Assembly (NCBI GenBank): GCA_045657945.1
Contig: JAZOUB010000035.1
Location: 3,685 to 67,684 of the forward strand
Reading direction: 5' to 3'
DNA: 64,000 nucleotides
Source: HGM04593 sp045657945
GTDB lineage: Bacteria > Bacteroidota > Bacteroidia > Bacteroidales > Bacteroidaceae
How positions within the stretch are numbered: position 1 is the stretch's first letter; the number at the start of each line of letters is the position of its first letter. The translations under genes were made by a program, and so were the position numbers. Shown piece by piece: positions 53,377 to 60,749 of this stretch. The notes beneath the pieces are model-generated. The model searched no databases. It saw only the letters and a list, made by a program, of their open reading frames with translations, and had not been told where the DNA came from.

Positions 53377-53796
53377 ATGGATAAAGCCAATAACGAGTTT
53401 CCCCCGATAAGGGTGCCATTACCCTCCTATAAAGAGAAAATCGATGCCGTTGAAGAGTCACTCAAAGAATGGGTAAAGCTCAGGCACTACCATCGTCCGG
53501 GAGTTAAGCTTTCAGAGGTTGCAGCAGAAACAGGCATTGCCTCCATACACATCTCTTACTGTGTAAGGAACCGAATGAAGATGAACTTTCCGGCATGGCT
53601 GAACAGCCTGCGCATAGAGGATGCCAAGAGAATGATACACCGGAACCCCGATATACCATCCTACGAGGTTGGCTACAAGATAGGTTGCCCCAATCCCGAG
53701 ACATTCAAGAAGGTGTTCCAGAAGTTTGCAGGATGCAGCATTGAAGAGTACAGAGCAAAGATGAATGCCAAAAGGCATCGACATTGCGCGCAGTGA
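53377..53796 (+). CDS. Short AraC-type DNA-binding protein
   Basis: This 139-residue protein consists almost only of the AraC double HTH. The first HTH is in VKLSEVAAETGIASIHISYC (about 45-64). The second runs through RIEDAKRMIHRNPDIPSYEV to GYKIGCPNPETFKKVFQKFA (about 85-128). There is no sensing domain, as in the short regulators paired with fimbrial or capsule loci. The last 13 residues (KMNAKRHRHCAQ and the codon before) come from the right inverted-repeat arm, read in a different frame from the left copy. It is transcribed toward the fimbrillin run and is a candidate activator of it. Confidence 0.8.
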   Translation: MDKANNEFPPIRVPLPSYKEKIDAVEESLKEWVKLRHYHRPGVKLSEVAAETGIASIHISYCVRNRMKMNFPAWLNSLRIEDAKRMIHRNPDIPSYEVGYKIGCPNPETFKKVFQKFAGCSIEEYRAKMNAKRHRHCAQ

Positions 53797-53915
53797 AAGG
53801 TCGCACGTAGCACGGTGTAGTCGTGCCGTGCGGGTCACGGAAAGCGCGTGATGTCAAAGAGCAAAGATAAAAGAGCAAAGATGACAGAGCAAAGATGACA
53901 GAGAAAAGATAAAAG
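53757..53915. repeat. Right inverted-repeat arm with short tandem tail
   Basis: Bases 53757-53884 match the left arm (52219-52346) in inverse orientation with 3 mismatches. Beyond the first GAGCAAAG unit, short repeats of the type AGAGCAAAGATGAC or AGAAAAGATAAA continue to about 53915, a 14-15 bp period that looks like slippage. The arm covers the 3' end of the short AraC-like gene. Confidence 0.92.
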
Positions 53916-53985
53916 AGAAAATTCAGGCACACGAAGTGTGATTAAAAGCACTGCAATAAATAAGTAATTTACTAACCTCAAATAT

Positions 53986-54171
53986 ATGAAAAACAACAGA
54001 CAGACAAAAAAACTTTACAGCCCACCGATAACAACTATTGTGGAATTGGAAAGTGAACCATTACTTCAGGCAGCTTCTTCTATTACAGGTTCTGCTCCTG
54101 ATAGCGATGATTCAGAATTCGGTGCTCCGATGCAGCGCCGTGGAGAATGGGGAAATTTATGGAACGAGTGA
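53986..54171 (+). CDS. Small LW-tailed protein at the head of the fimbrillin run
   Basis: This 61-residue protein belongs by appearance to a large set of small Bacteroidales proteins. They have an N-terminal basic stretch with a LYSPPITTIVELESEPLLQAAS-like core and a C-terminus with polar linker and RRGEWGNLW. These often precede fimbrillin or surface lipoprotein genes; the role is unknown. It could be a secreted peptide precursor. It has no signal peptide that I can defend. It follows the right repeat arm by 70 nt and precedes the first fimbrillin by 150 nt. Confidence 0.6.
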   Translation: MKNNRQTKKLYSPPITTIVELESEPLLQAASSITGSAPDSDDSEFGAPMQRRGEWGNLWNE

Positions 54172-54321
54172 AACGAGAGAGATAAATTTCACTATCGCGA
54201 GTTTTGCAGCAAATGGTCGCTCGCAGTGTGGAGTAGTCACACCCGAGCGGGTTGCGATGAGCAAAACGAGTCAATGGGAAATCATTAAACGCTTGACAAA
54301 GAATAATAAAACATAAACAGT
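54172..54321. other. Spacer with small hairpins ahead of the first fimbrillin gene
   Basis: The spacer is unusually GC- and CGAG-rich for this island. It contains GTGAAA/TTTCAC and GTGTG/CACAC stems. It resembles in texture the debris at 58330-58750 and may be a leader or the remnant of a lost gene end. No promoter match was seen. Confidence 0.35.
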
Positions 54322-55434
54322 ATGAAAATAAATAAACTAATAATTGGTGCGTTGGCGATGCTGTCGTTTGTTTCTTGCAGCAACGATGACATCGTGCCCG
54401 ACACCCCTGAGCAGCCGAGCGTGAGCAAATATGAGCAGCTCACCTTCAGCAGTGCTGACGAGCCTTCTACCCGTGCCGTATGGGCAGACCCCAATGGCAG
54501 CGGTAGCCTTGTCTTCAACTGGGAGGCCGATGATAAAGGTACTGAGATGGTGGCATTGCTCTCCGATGGCTCGGCCTTCGTTCGCAATTATTCGTCAGAG
54601 AATCCTACAGACGAGGACTTGCAAGAGGCGCTGTATCACACCTATATGACCATCAGCCCGCAGGAAGACCTTCACAAGGCCGACTTCAAGACAGTGCGCT
54701 ATTATAACAAAGAGGATAAGGATGCTGCAAAGGCAGTATATGCAGTGACTCCTGTAAACGATTTCTGTATTTTCGAGGCCGATGAGACAAGCTTCAGCGC
54801 ACAAATGGAGATGCCTGCATCTTTCGTACAGTCATTCTCCCAGACCCCGGAGTTCCTTCGCGACTATATGATGATGTATGCGCAGGCAACGGTTGTGAAT
54901 GGTAGTGCAACGCTCAATTTCAAGCATATCCCTGCCACTTTCCGTTTCATCATCACCAACAAGCGCCCGACCACTGCAAGGCTTGAAAATATGAGCTTTA
55001 GTATTGACGGTGGAGCATCAGTAGGTTCTAATTTTGCGGAGGTGCATGGAGATTACACTACTGAAAGCCTTTATGTGGATTTTGCTGGGAATCATAAAAG
55101 CATCACCACACTCTTGAACACCACGCTGGCTTCTCAAGAGTCATACACAGCATACGCTATGGCTCTGCCGTTGTCTGACAGTGAAACTCTCAATGGCAAA
55201 GAGATAAAGTTTGTCATCAACACCGAAGAGCATGGTTTCCTATCATTCGTCCTCACGGGCTCACAAATAGCCAACGCCAATAAAAGCTATGGTGAAGACA
55301 TTTACAACTGGGTAAGCGGCAAGTCCTACACCATCCGCATGAGCCTTGATGATGTGCTCACTTTTGATGGTATCACTGTCGAAGACTGGAACAAAGAGAC
55401 TATCGATGGTGGTGAAGCCGAAGAGGAAATTTAA
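54322..55434 (+). CDS. Fimbrillin-family lipoprotein (1)
   Basis: This 370-residue lipoprotein has lipobox Cys19 (FVSC). An Arg cleavage-type motif STRAVW places Arg51 about 30 residues after the Cys. In type V pili, related pilins are lipid-anchored, cut after such an Arg by a surface protease and then polymerised by strand exchange. Two beta-sandwich domains can be inferred, with fimbrillin-like LNFKHIPATFRFIITNK (about 195) and the terminal GITVEDWNKETIDGG signature. That ending recurs in genes 2 and 3 of this run. It starts 150 nt after the small LW protein and precedes the next fimbrillin by 31 nt. Confidence 0.85.
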   Translation: MKINKLIIGALAMLSFVSCSNDDIVPDTPEQPSVSKYEQLTFSSADEPSTRAVWADPNGSGSLVFNWEADDKGTEMVALLSDGSAFVRNYSSENPTDEDLQEALYHTYMTISPQEDLHKADFKTVRYYNKEDKDAAKAVYAVTPVNDFCIFEADETSFSAQMEMPASFVQSFSQTPEFLRDYMMMYAQATVVNGSATLNFKHIPATFRFIITNKRPTTARLENMSFSIDGGASVGSNFAEVHGDYTTESLYVDFAGNHKSITTLLNTTLASQESYTAYAMALPLSDSETLNGKEIKFVINTEEHGFLSFVLTGSQIANANKSYGEDIYNWVSGKSYTIRMSLDDVLTFDGITVEDWNKETIDGGEAEEEI

Positions 55435-55465
55435 CAACAAGAATAATATAAAAAAACGAAACAAT

Positions 55466-56419
55466 ATGAAAAAGTATTTTGCAATGGCAGCAGCTGCCCT
55501 CGTGTTGGTGGCCTGCGACAAGAACAACGATGATTTGGGTATTGACAACACCAAGGACACCCCCATCACCATCGCTTCGGCGAGTGTGGCAGATTTGAGT
55601 ACTCGTGCCGGTACACCTGCCGGAACACTGACCAGTGGCTCGCTTTCATTCTTTTTCAATAATAATAGTGGAGACAATAGTCGATATGTTGCCGACTGTG
55701 AAAAGTGGACATATAAGAATGGCAAATGGCAATTCGATGAAACAGGTTTTGATAATCAACAACTCCTTTGGAAGGGTGCGGGTAATGCTATTCCTTGGAT
55801 TGCTACATATCCTTATCGTGATTATAAATATTCATATATTACTAACGATGCCGGTGGTATGGATGAAAAAGTTCCTGCAGACCAAACTGACGAAACGAAG
55901 TGGACTGAGTTCGACATCCTTTGGGCTACCGGTACTGCTACAAGCAGTTCGATTGAAATTGAGTTCAAGCATCTCTATACCAAGTTCTCAGTGAACCTCA
56001 CCTATGGTACGGAGGTTGATGCTACACAGACAATCGAGTCCGTTACTGTCGGAGGAACCTATATTGTCAGAAATTTTAACTATGCCAGTCAAACATGGGG
56101 CATTACTCTATCAGATATCACAGACATCAAGGCCCTTGCTCTTGAAACCCCGAACTACATTGACGAGGATGACAAGGACAAAGGAAGATACGACGCCAGT
56201 TTCGAGGCACTCATCATTCCTCAGACCGCTGCTCCTAAGTTGACTATCGAGATGAGTGACGGTCGTGTATTCGCAACTACACTCACAGAGCAAGAGTTCA
56301 AGAGCGGCTATCAGTATAACATCAAGCTCAAGGTCGGTCAGGACAAGGTGGAATTGGGAGGTATTACCGCTGCTGAATGGGGAGAGCCTGTTGATGGCGG
56401 TCTGCTTGAGACATTATAA
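55466..56419 (+). CDS. Fimbrillin-family lipoprotein (2)
   Basis: This is a 317-residue protein from the ATG at 55466. The longer frame from 55346 overlaps the previous gene and lacks a signal before this Met. Lipobox Cys17 (LVAC) and Arg47 in LSTRAG match the fimbrillin maturation pattern. The core strand IEFKHLYTKFSVNLTYG (about 157) and the final GGITAAEWGEPVDGG are the family hallmarks. Its position 31 nt after fimbrillin 1 and 37 nt before fimbrillin 3 indicates one operon. It could be a shaft or an anchor subunit. Confidence 0.85.
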   Translation: MKKYFAMAAAALVLVACDKNNDDLGIDNTKDTPITIASASVADLSTRAGTPAGTLTSGSLSFFFNNNSGDNSRYVADCEKWTYKNGKWQFDETGFDNQQLLWKGAGNAIPWIATYPYRDYKYSYITNDAGGMDEKVPADQTDETKWTEFDILWATGTATSSSIEIEFKHLYTKFSVNLTYGTEVDATQTIESVTVGGTYIVRNFNYASQTWGITLSDITDIKALALETPNYIDEDDKDKGRYDASFEALIIPQTAAPKLTIEMSDGRVFATTLTEQEFKSGYQYNIKLKVGQDKVELGGITAAEWGEPVDGGLLETL

Positions 56420-56456
56420 TTTAGAGTTGTAACCTATAACAATATCAATAATGATT

Positions 56457-57305
56457 ATGAAGACATTACGATATATAGCCCTTGCAGCACTGACATTGTC
56501 ATTCGCTGCATGCGAGCAGGAAGATTTCAATCCTGCCGTACAAGGTGACCCTGATGCAGTAAAGATCAACGCCACTATCGGCAATATGCAGACCCGTGTG
56601 GCATACAGCGGTGATAATGGTGTAACAAACTTTGTCAATGGTGATGCCATTAAAGTGGTAAACTTGATGCGCACCTCAAAAAATGAAGCCACCTATACTA
56701 CTACCGATGGTACGAATTGGACTACTACCGATGCTATGGTATGGAACAGCTCATCGAAGAATAAATTCCAGGCATGGTATCCCGTGGCAGAGTACTCTTC
56801 GTACGATACGTTCACGATTCCTACTGACCAGAGCGATGCTACCAAGTTGGCTTCTGCCGATTGGATGACCGCATCGACCGAGGAAATCGACAAACCCGGA
56901 AATGGTGTACTCGACCTCAACTTCCAGCACCGCTTGGCAAAGGTAACGGTGAACCTTACTTTCAGTTCGCAGTATCCCGAAGGTTTTCAGCACGTATCGG
57001 ATTTCACATTCTTAACCAACGAAGAAACTCCACAGGCAATCACTGCGCTTGCGAATAGCGAAACGTCGTACACCGCTATCTTGCGTCCGGGTGAATATGC
57101 AGACGAAAGTTCTTTCATCTACTTGATGATGGATGGTATTGACGAGCATTATGTTCTCGGCAAGACTACCACATCAGTCATCAATCTTGAAGCAGGCATG
57201 CACTACACCTTCACTCTCAAAGTAGGTAAAGATGTTGTAAGTATTGATGAGGTCACTGTAGCGGACTGGGAAGAGGAGGAGATTGATGGCGGTGTGGCAG
57301 AGTAG
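56457..57305 (+). CDS. Fimbrillin-family lipoprotein (3), ends at an in-frame TAG
   Basis: This is a 282-residue fimbrillin from the ATG at 56457 (another ATG is two codons upstream). It has lipobox Cys19 (FAAC), Arg47 in QTRVAY, the core LNFQHRLAKVTVNLTFSSQY (about 159) and terminal VTVADWEEEEIDGGVAE. The stop is a single TAG at 57303-57305. The same frame then stays open for another 340 codons encoding a repeat-rich domain that lacks any start signal or signal peptide of its own. The gene at 62349 has both parts uninterrupted, so this one is probably split by a nonsense change or is read through. Confidence 0.85.
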   Translation: MKTLRYIALAALTLSFAACEQEDFNPAVQGDPDAVKINATIGNMQTRVAYSGDNGVTNFVNGDAIKVVNLMRTSKNEATYTTTDGTNWTTTDAMVWNSSSKNKFQAWYPVAEYSSYDTFTIPTDQSDATKLASADWMTASTEEIDKPGNGVLDLNFQHRLAKVTVNLTFSSQYPEGFQHVSDFTFLTNEETPQAITALANSETSYTAILRPGEYADESSFIYLMMDGIDEHYVLGKTTTSVINLEAGMHYTFTLKVGKDVVSIDEVTVADWEEEEIDGGVAE

Positions 57306-58328
57306 GTAACACCAACTATTGACTTATCAAAGTACACCGATGGCGAAACAGTAAACATTGCAGAAGATTGTAGAGTTATTGGTGACGGTAACGAGTACAA
57401 CCTCACGCTGAATGTTACCGATGATGCAAAAGTTACTTTTGCTGCCGGTGTAAGTGGCGTGAAGCTCGCAGCTCCTATTACAGTTGCTGACGGCAAGACC
57501 TTGACTCTTACTATCAGAGACAATGTAGAGCATATAGTGAACGGTGGTATTTCTCTTGGCAATGGTTCTAACGTGATAATTGAGGGAGAGCGCAACAAAG
57601 AGAACAACAAACTGACCGTAACGGCTACAGGTGGCAACGCAGGTATCGGCGCAAATAACGGAGTTACAGCAGGTGATATTACCATCCGCAATGCTCGTGT
57701 GGAGGCTACAGGTAGTTCTACTTCCGATGAAAGCATTGATTTAGTTTGCGGTGCAGGTATTGGTACATCTAATGGTTCAATGGGAAATATCCTGATAGAA
57801 AACTCAATCATCGTTGCGGAAGGTGGTTATTATGAATACGAAACTCCAGCTCCTGCCATCGGTATGGGTGAGAAAAATGGTATCATGGGCGATATAACCA
57901 TAGTAGATTCAGAGATTACAGCTACAAATAATGGTGAAGGATTCGCTTCTGTAATTGGCGCAATTGATAATGACGGAATTGGTACTATGGGGGATATTGT
58001 GATTACAAATTGTGAATTGAATCTTACAATGGTGATTACTGAAGCTGATTGGTATGGCGCATTCATAGGACCGGGCTTGGGAGGTTCAAGTACTCAATTT
58101 AATATGGGAAAAATTATCTTTACCGACATGACAAAGGAAGAGCTAGATGAAATGATAGCAACATGGAATTTCCCCGAAGACTTTGCTGAATTTGGAAAAT
58201 ATGCCATCGGTTTAGGTTATCTTGGTATTTATCACGAAACCCAAACTTACGAGGGCATATGGGTCAGCGACGGAGCAGACGGTTTGGTACGAATTGACGA
58301 CGGATATGGATATCATGATCCAGAATAA
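57306..58328 (+). pseudogene. Beta-helix C-terminal half of the TAG-split fimbrillin gene
   Basis: In frame with the preceding fimbrillin, 340 codons follow the TAG at 57303. The first 50 codons (VTPTIDLSKYTDGETVNIAE) have no start, and the first ATG is only at 57459. The rest has parallel-beta-helix-like repeats of the form GNAGIGANNGVTAGDITIRN, GAGIGTSNGSMGNILIENS and PAIGMGEKNGIMGDITIVDS, each about 40 residues. The gene at 62349 has related repeats. A domain like this at the tip of a fimbrillin would suit glycan or matrix binding. As it stands it is expressed only if the TAG is read through or internal initiation occurs. Confidence 0.75.
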
Positions 58329-58956
58329 ATTAATATAATCGTTTATAGGGCAGGATGGCTTGAACCGACGAACGAAGCAAGAGCAGAAACAAAGTAAACT
58401 TTGGTTATGCCTTGCAAGGAGGAGGAAGACGAAGTCAATGCCTACCTGCTCACCAAGAGAAGAAAATATAATATTAACAATTAACAACGACTTAAAAATA
58501 TTAGACATGCCGGATACAGATTGGGAAAGCTCGAACCAGCGAGTGGGTGAAAGCAATGCTTTCACACGCAACGAGTGCAGCCGAGGTTCGCAAACAGCAA
58601 AGAAGCGAATACGCGAGCGAAAGTCGAGCTGGCTTGGACTCTTACAGCGAGCAAGAGCGACTAAGCCGTTGGCAAAAGTATATGACCAAACGTCCCCTGC
58701 CGACATACGCAGAACGTTCGTGAAAGCCGAACGAAGAGTCAAATTCATTTGAACTATGCTGAGGCGCCTCCGAACCTCGCCGAAAGGCAAAGATTAAAAG
58801 AAATAGAAGATAAAGTACACGAATGGAAAAAACTGGTAGCCATTACCCGTCCTGCAGAGTTCATCGAGATTACCTTCCAGCAGCAGGTGCAGAAGAGCTA
58901 ACACTACAATGATGTAAATTGATTCTTATTTAGAAACTGATTAAAACTGAAATATT
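58329..58956 (+). pseudogene. Gene debris upstream of the injection-system block
   Basis: No intact gene is convincing in this 628-nt stretch. Three coding-like scraps lie in different frames. 58407-58484 reads MPCKEEEDEVNAYLLTKRRK and stops. 58556-58723 contains SEQERLSRWQKYMTKRPLP. 58686-58901, without an ATG, ends with VAITRPAEFIEITFQQQVQK. The last ending recalls, from memory, the C-terminal strand of contractile tail-sheath proteins (xPAEFI), which would be expected just before tube genes. A perfect hairpin GTGAAAGC/GCTTTCAC is at 58547-58565. The frames are probably broken by indels after a deletion that removed most of the sheath. Confidence 0.5.
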
Positions 58957-59412
58957 ATGGCAGAGACTGGCGCAACCCAGAGCCAAAACACATGGCCGGT
59001 TCCTGAATTTCACTTTAGCGTTGAAATCAGCAACGTAGGAGTTATCTCCTGCAAAGAGGTTTCTGGACTTGAAACCGAATTTGATGTAATTGAGTATCGT
59101 GCAGGCGACTCGCCTGAATTCACGAAGAATAAGCAACCCGGTCTGCGCAAGACCAGCGATATTACTCTCAAGAAGGGTATCTTCGTTAGTGACATGAAGA
59201 TGTGGGACTACATCGGAAGGATTAAGATGAATACCATCCAGCGTGAGACAGTAACCATCAAATTGCTTGACGAGTCGGGCAATCCTGTTCAAAGCTGGCA
59301 GGCTGTGAACGCTTGGCCTAAGAAGATGCAGGTCGAGGGCTTCAAGGCAGAAGGCAACAGTGTGGCAATGGAGACATTGACACTTGCTCACGAAGGCGTT
59401 AAACCTATTTAA
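58957..59412 (+). CDS. Contractile injection system tube protein (1)
   Basis: This 151-residue protein matches the phage-tail-tube family of extracellular contractile injection systems (Afp1/Pvc1-like, TIGR02241 type). It has FHFSVEISNVGVISCKEVSGLE (about 20-41), EYRAGDSPEF, then LKKGIFVSDMKMWDYI (about 84), VTIKLLDESGNPVQSWQAVNAWPKK and an ending of the GNSVAMETLTLAHEG type. It is not an Hcp of type VI secretion: the length and motif order fit the eCIS family. Tubes stack as hexamers within the sheath and hold cargo. It is followed by a second tube gene 13 nt on. No sheath gene is intact upstream. Confidence 0.88.
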   Translation: MAETGATQSQNTWPVPEFHFSVEISNVGVISCKEVSGLETEFDVIEYRAGDSPEFTKNKQPGLRKTSDITLKKGIFVSDMKMWDYIGRIKMNTIQRETVTIKLLDESGNPVQSWQAVNAWPKKMQVEGFKAEGNSVAMETLTLAHEGVKPI

Positions 59413-59425
59413 TTGAATTATTGAA

Positions 59426-59887
59426 ATGTCTGCAAACACCAACAACTGGCTTCCTCCCGTGCAGTTCCACTTCAGTGTGGTATTCAAACTGCCGAGCGGT
59501 GATACTGCCGCCTCCTTCAGGAGTGTGGCGGGTATCGAGCAGGAGTTGGCATTGCAGCAGCAGGCTCAGCAAGGGGACAATGACCTGTGGTTGCCAATAG
59601 GTGTCAGCCACAGCGACATTGTCCTTACGCGAGCGCTGGAACCTATCTCCGAGAAGGTTGCTAAATGGGTAAACGACTGTATGACCTTCAAAGAGACAGA
59701 CAAGAAGATTGAGCCTTGCACACTGATTATCTCGCTCCTCGACGAACAGAACAATCCGGTTGCATCTTGGGAATGTCATAGAGCAGTACCTCACAAATGG
59801 AAACTCGATGACCTGAATGCCGAGGACAGCAAATTGGCAATTGAGACAATAACTCTTAAACACACCAAATTAAAGAGGATAAAGTAA
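59426..59887 (+). CDS. Contractile injection system tube protein (2)
   Basis: This 153-residue second tube-family protein is related to the first in layout (FHFSVVFKLPSGDTAASFRSVAGIEQE, VLTRALEPISEKVAKWVN, LIISLLDEQNNPVASWECHRAVPHKW, then LAIETITLKH). In eCIS clusters the later tube paralogue (Afp5-like) forms the start of the tube on the spike. The next ORF begins at its last base (TAATG overlap), so translation is coupled. Length and motifs look intact. Confidence 0.87.
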   Translation: MSANTNNWLPPVQFHFSVVFKLPSGDTAASFRSVAGIEQELALQQQAQQGDNDLWLPIGVSHSDIVLTRALEPISEKVAKWVNDCMTFKETDKKIEPCTLIISLLDEQNNPVASWECHRAVPHKWKLDDLNAEDSKLAIETITLKHTKLKRIK

Positions 59888-60057
59888 TGCCTATAGTGAT
59901 AAAGGAGATAAGGGTTAGCACCGTGGTCGAAAAAAGGATTGTCCGTGAGTATGAGATTTCCGAAGATGTCTATAAGAGAATCAAGGAAGATGTGCTGGAA
60001 GAACTTGAAGAACGCACCGAAAGTAACCCACAGGAGAAAAGAAGAAACGAACGCTAA
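59887..60057 (+). CDS. DUF5908-type small eCIS protein
   Basis: This 56-residue protein, too short for the usual ORF filter, overlaps the tube-2 stop by one base (TAATG). It begins MPIVIKEIRVSTVVEKRIVR and continues as a charged helix (ISEDVYKRIKEDVLEELEE). Small proteins with this start sit between tube and LysM baseplate genes in Bacteroidetes injection clusters (DUF5908, recalled). Role unknown. It is probably a minor tail component or chaperone. Confidence 0.82.
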   Translation: MPIVIKEIRVSTVVEKRIVREYEISEDVYKRIKEDVLEELEERTESNPQEKRRNER

Positions 60058-60069
60058 CAGTTGCAGTAT

Positions 60070-60732
60070 ATGGAACACTTGTTAATACAGGCATATTCTG
60101 ACGAAAAGTTCAGGAGCAAGCACGGAGGACAGATAACCGTTCTTCTGAACCCTGAGTCTGTCAAGACCGGTAAGGGAATCCGTTACCGAGAGGACAAGCA
60201 ACAAGGTGCGGTGGGAAAGAACAATGTCTTTGAAAGATACGATTCCGAGACATTCTCTTTCAACTTCACCATTGACTGTACAGGTGTTGTAGAAGGTACT
60301 CAGAAAGGCGATACGGCAACTGCCAAAGTCAAGGAGATTGAGGATAGCATCTATTGCTACAACAGTGAGCTACACCGCCCTTCATTCGTGGAGATTGTAT
60401 ATGGGCAGGTGATGTTCAAGGGGCAGGTGAAGAAGATAGATGTTGACTATACACTCTTCAATAATGCAGGAGATGCTCTCAGAGCCAAGGTTACTATGGA
60501 ACTCACAGGCTATATGGCCAGTGATGAGGAACGCAAGAAGTACCCGAAGAACTCTCCCGATATGTCACGCCTCATTACCGTAAAGGATGGTGACACGCTT
60601 GCGGCACTTTGTCAGGAGGCATACGGAGATTCCACATTGGTGGCACAGGTGGCAAGGTTCAATAACCTTAACGGGTTTAGAAATATAGCGGCAGGAACAG
60701 AATTGTTGTTTCCGCCATTGAGAAAAAGTTAA
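60070..60732 (+). CDS. LysM-containing eCIS baseplate protein (Afp7-like)
   Basis: This 220-residue protein is read from the ATG at 60070 (an in-frame TTG lies at 60061). The N-terminal 150 residues resemble the gp53/Afp7 baseplate fold (ITVLLNPESVKTGKGIRYRED, then SFNFTIDCTGVVEGT). The C-terminus is a single LysM domain (ITVKDGDTLAALCQEAYGDS to GTELLFPPLRK, about 172-219). In contractile machines this part joins the tube initiator and the spike hub. It lies 12 nt after the small protein and 17 nt before the spike gene. Intact by length. Confidence 0.86.
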   Translation: MEHLLIQAYSDEKFRSKHGGQITVLLNPESVKTGKGIRYREDKQQGAVGKNNVFERYDSETFSFNFTIDCTGVVEGTQKGDTATAKVKEIEDSIYCYNSELHRPSFVEIVYGQVMFKGQVKKIDVDYTLFNNAGDALRAKVTMELTGYMASDEERKKYPKNSPDMSRLITVKDGDTLAALCQEAYGDSTLVAQVARFNNLNGFRNIAAGTELLFPPLRKS

Positions 60733-60749
60733 TAAGATAGAGAAGGAAT

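Noticed and set aside
52177..53915. Insertion sequence or transposon with terminal inverted repeats
   Set aside because: The enclosed genes are regulators with no transposase, and no target-site duplication could be seen outside the arms.
53870..53915. CRISPR-like array
   Set aside because: The units are 14-15 bp, contiguous and without spacers. This is simple tandem slippage.
55346..55465. Extended N-terminus for fimbrillin 2
   Set aside because: It overlaps the end of fimbrillin 1, is highly basic and precedes a perfect lipoprotein signal, so the ATG at 55466 is the better start.
58360..58752. A 130-residue protein-coding gene
   Set aside because: The frame has odd composition, crosses hairpins, and other frames in the same stretch look more protein-like. 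It is treated as debris.
58957..59887. Type VI secretion Hcp proteins
   Set aside because: Length, motif order and the following DUF5908/LysM genes fit the eCIS tube family rather than Hcp. No TssB/C or TssJ-M genes are present.
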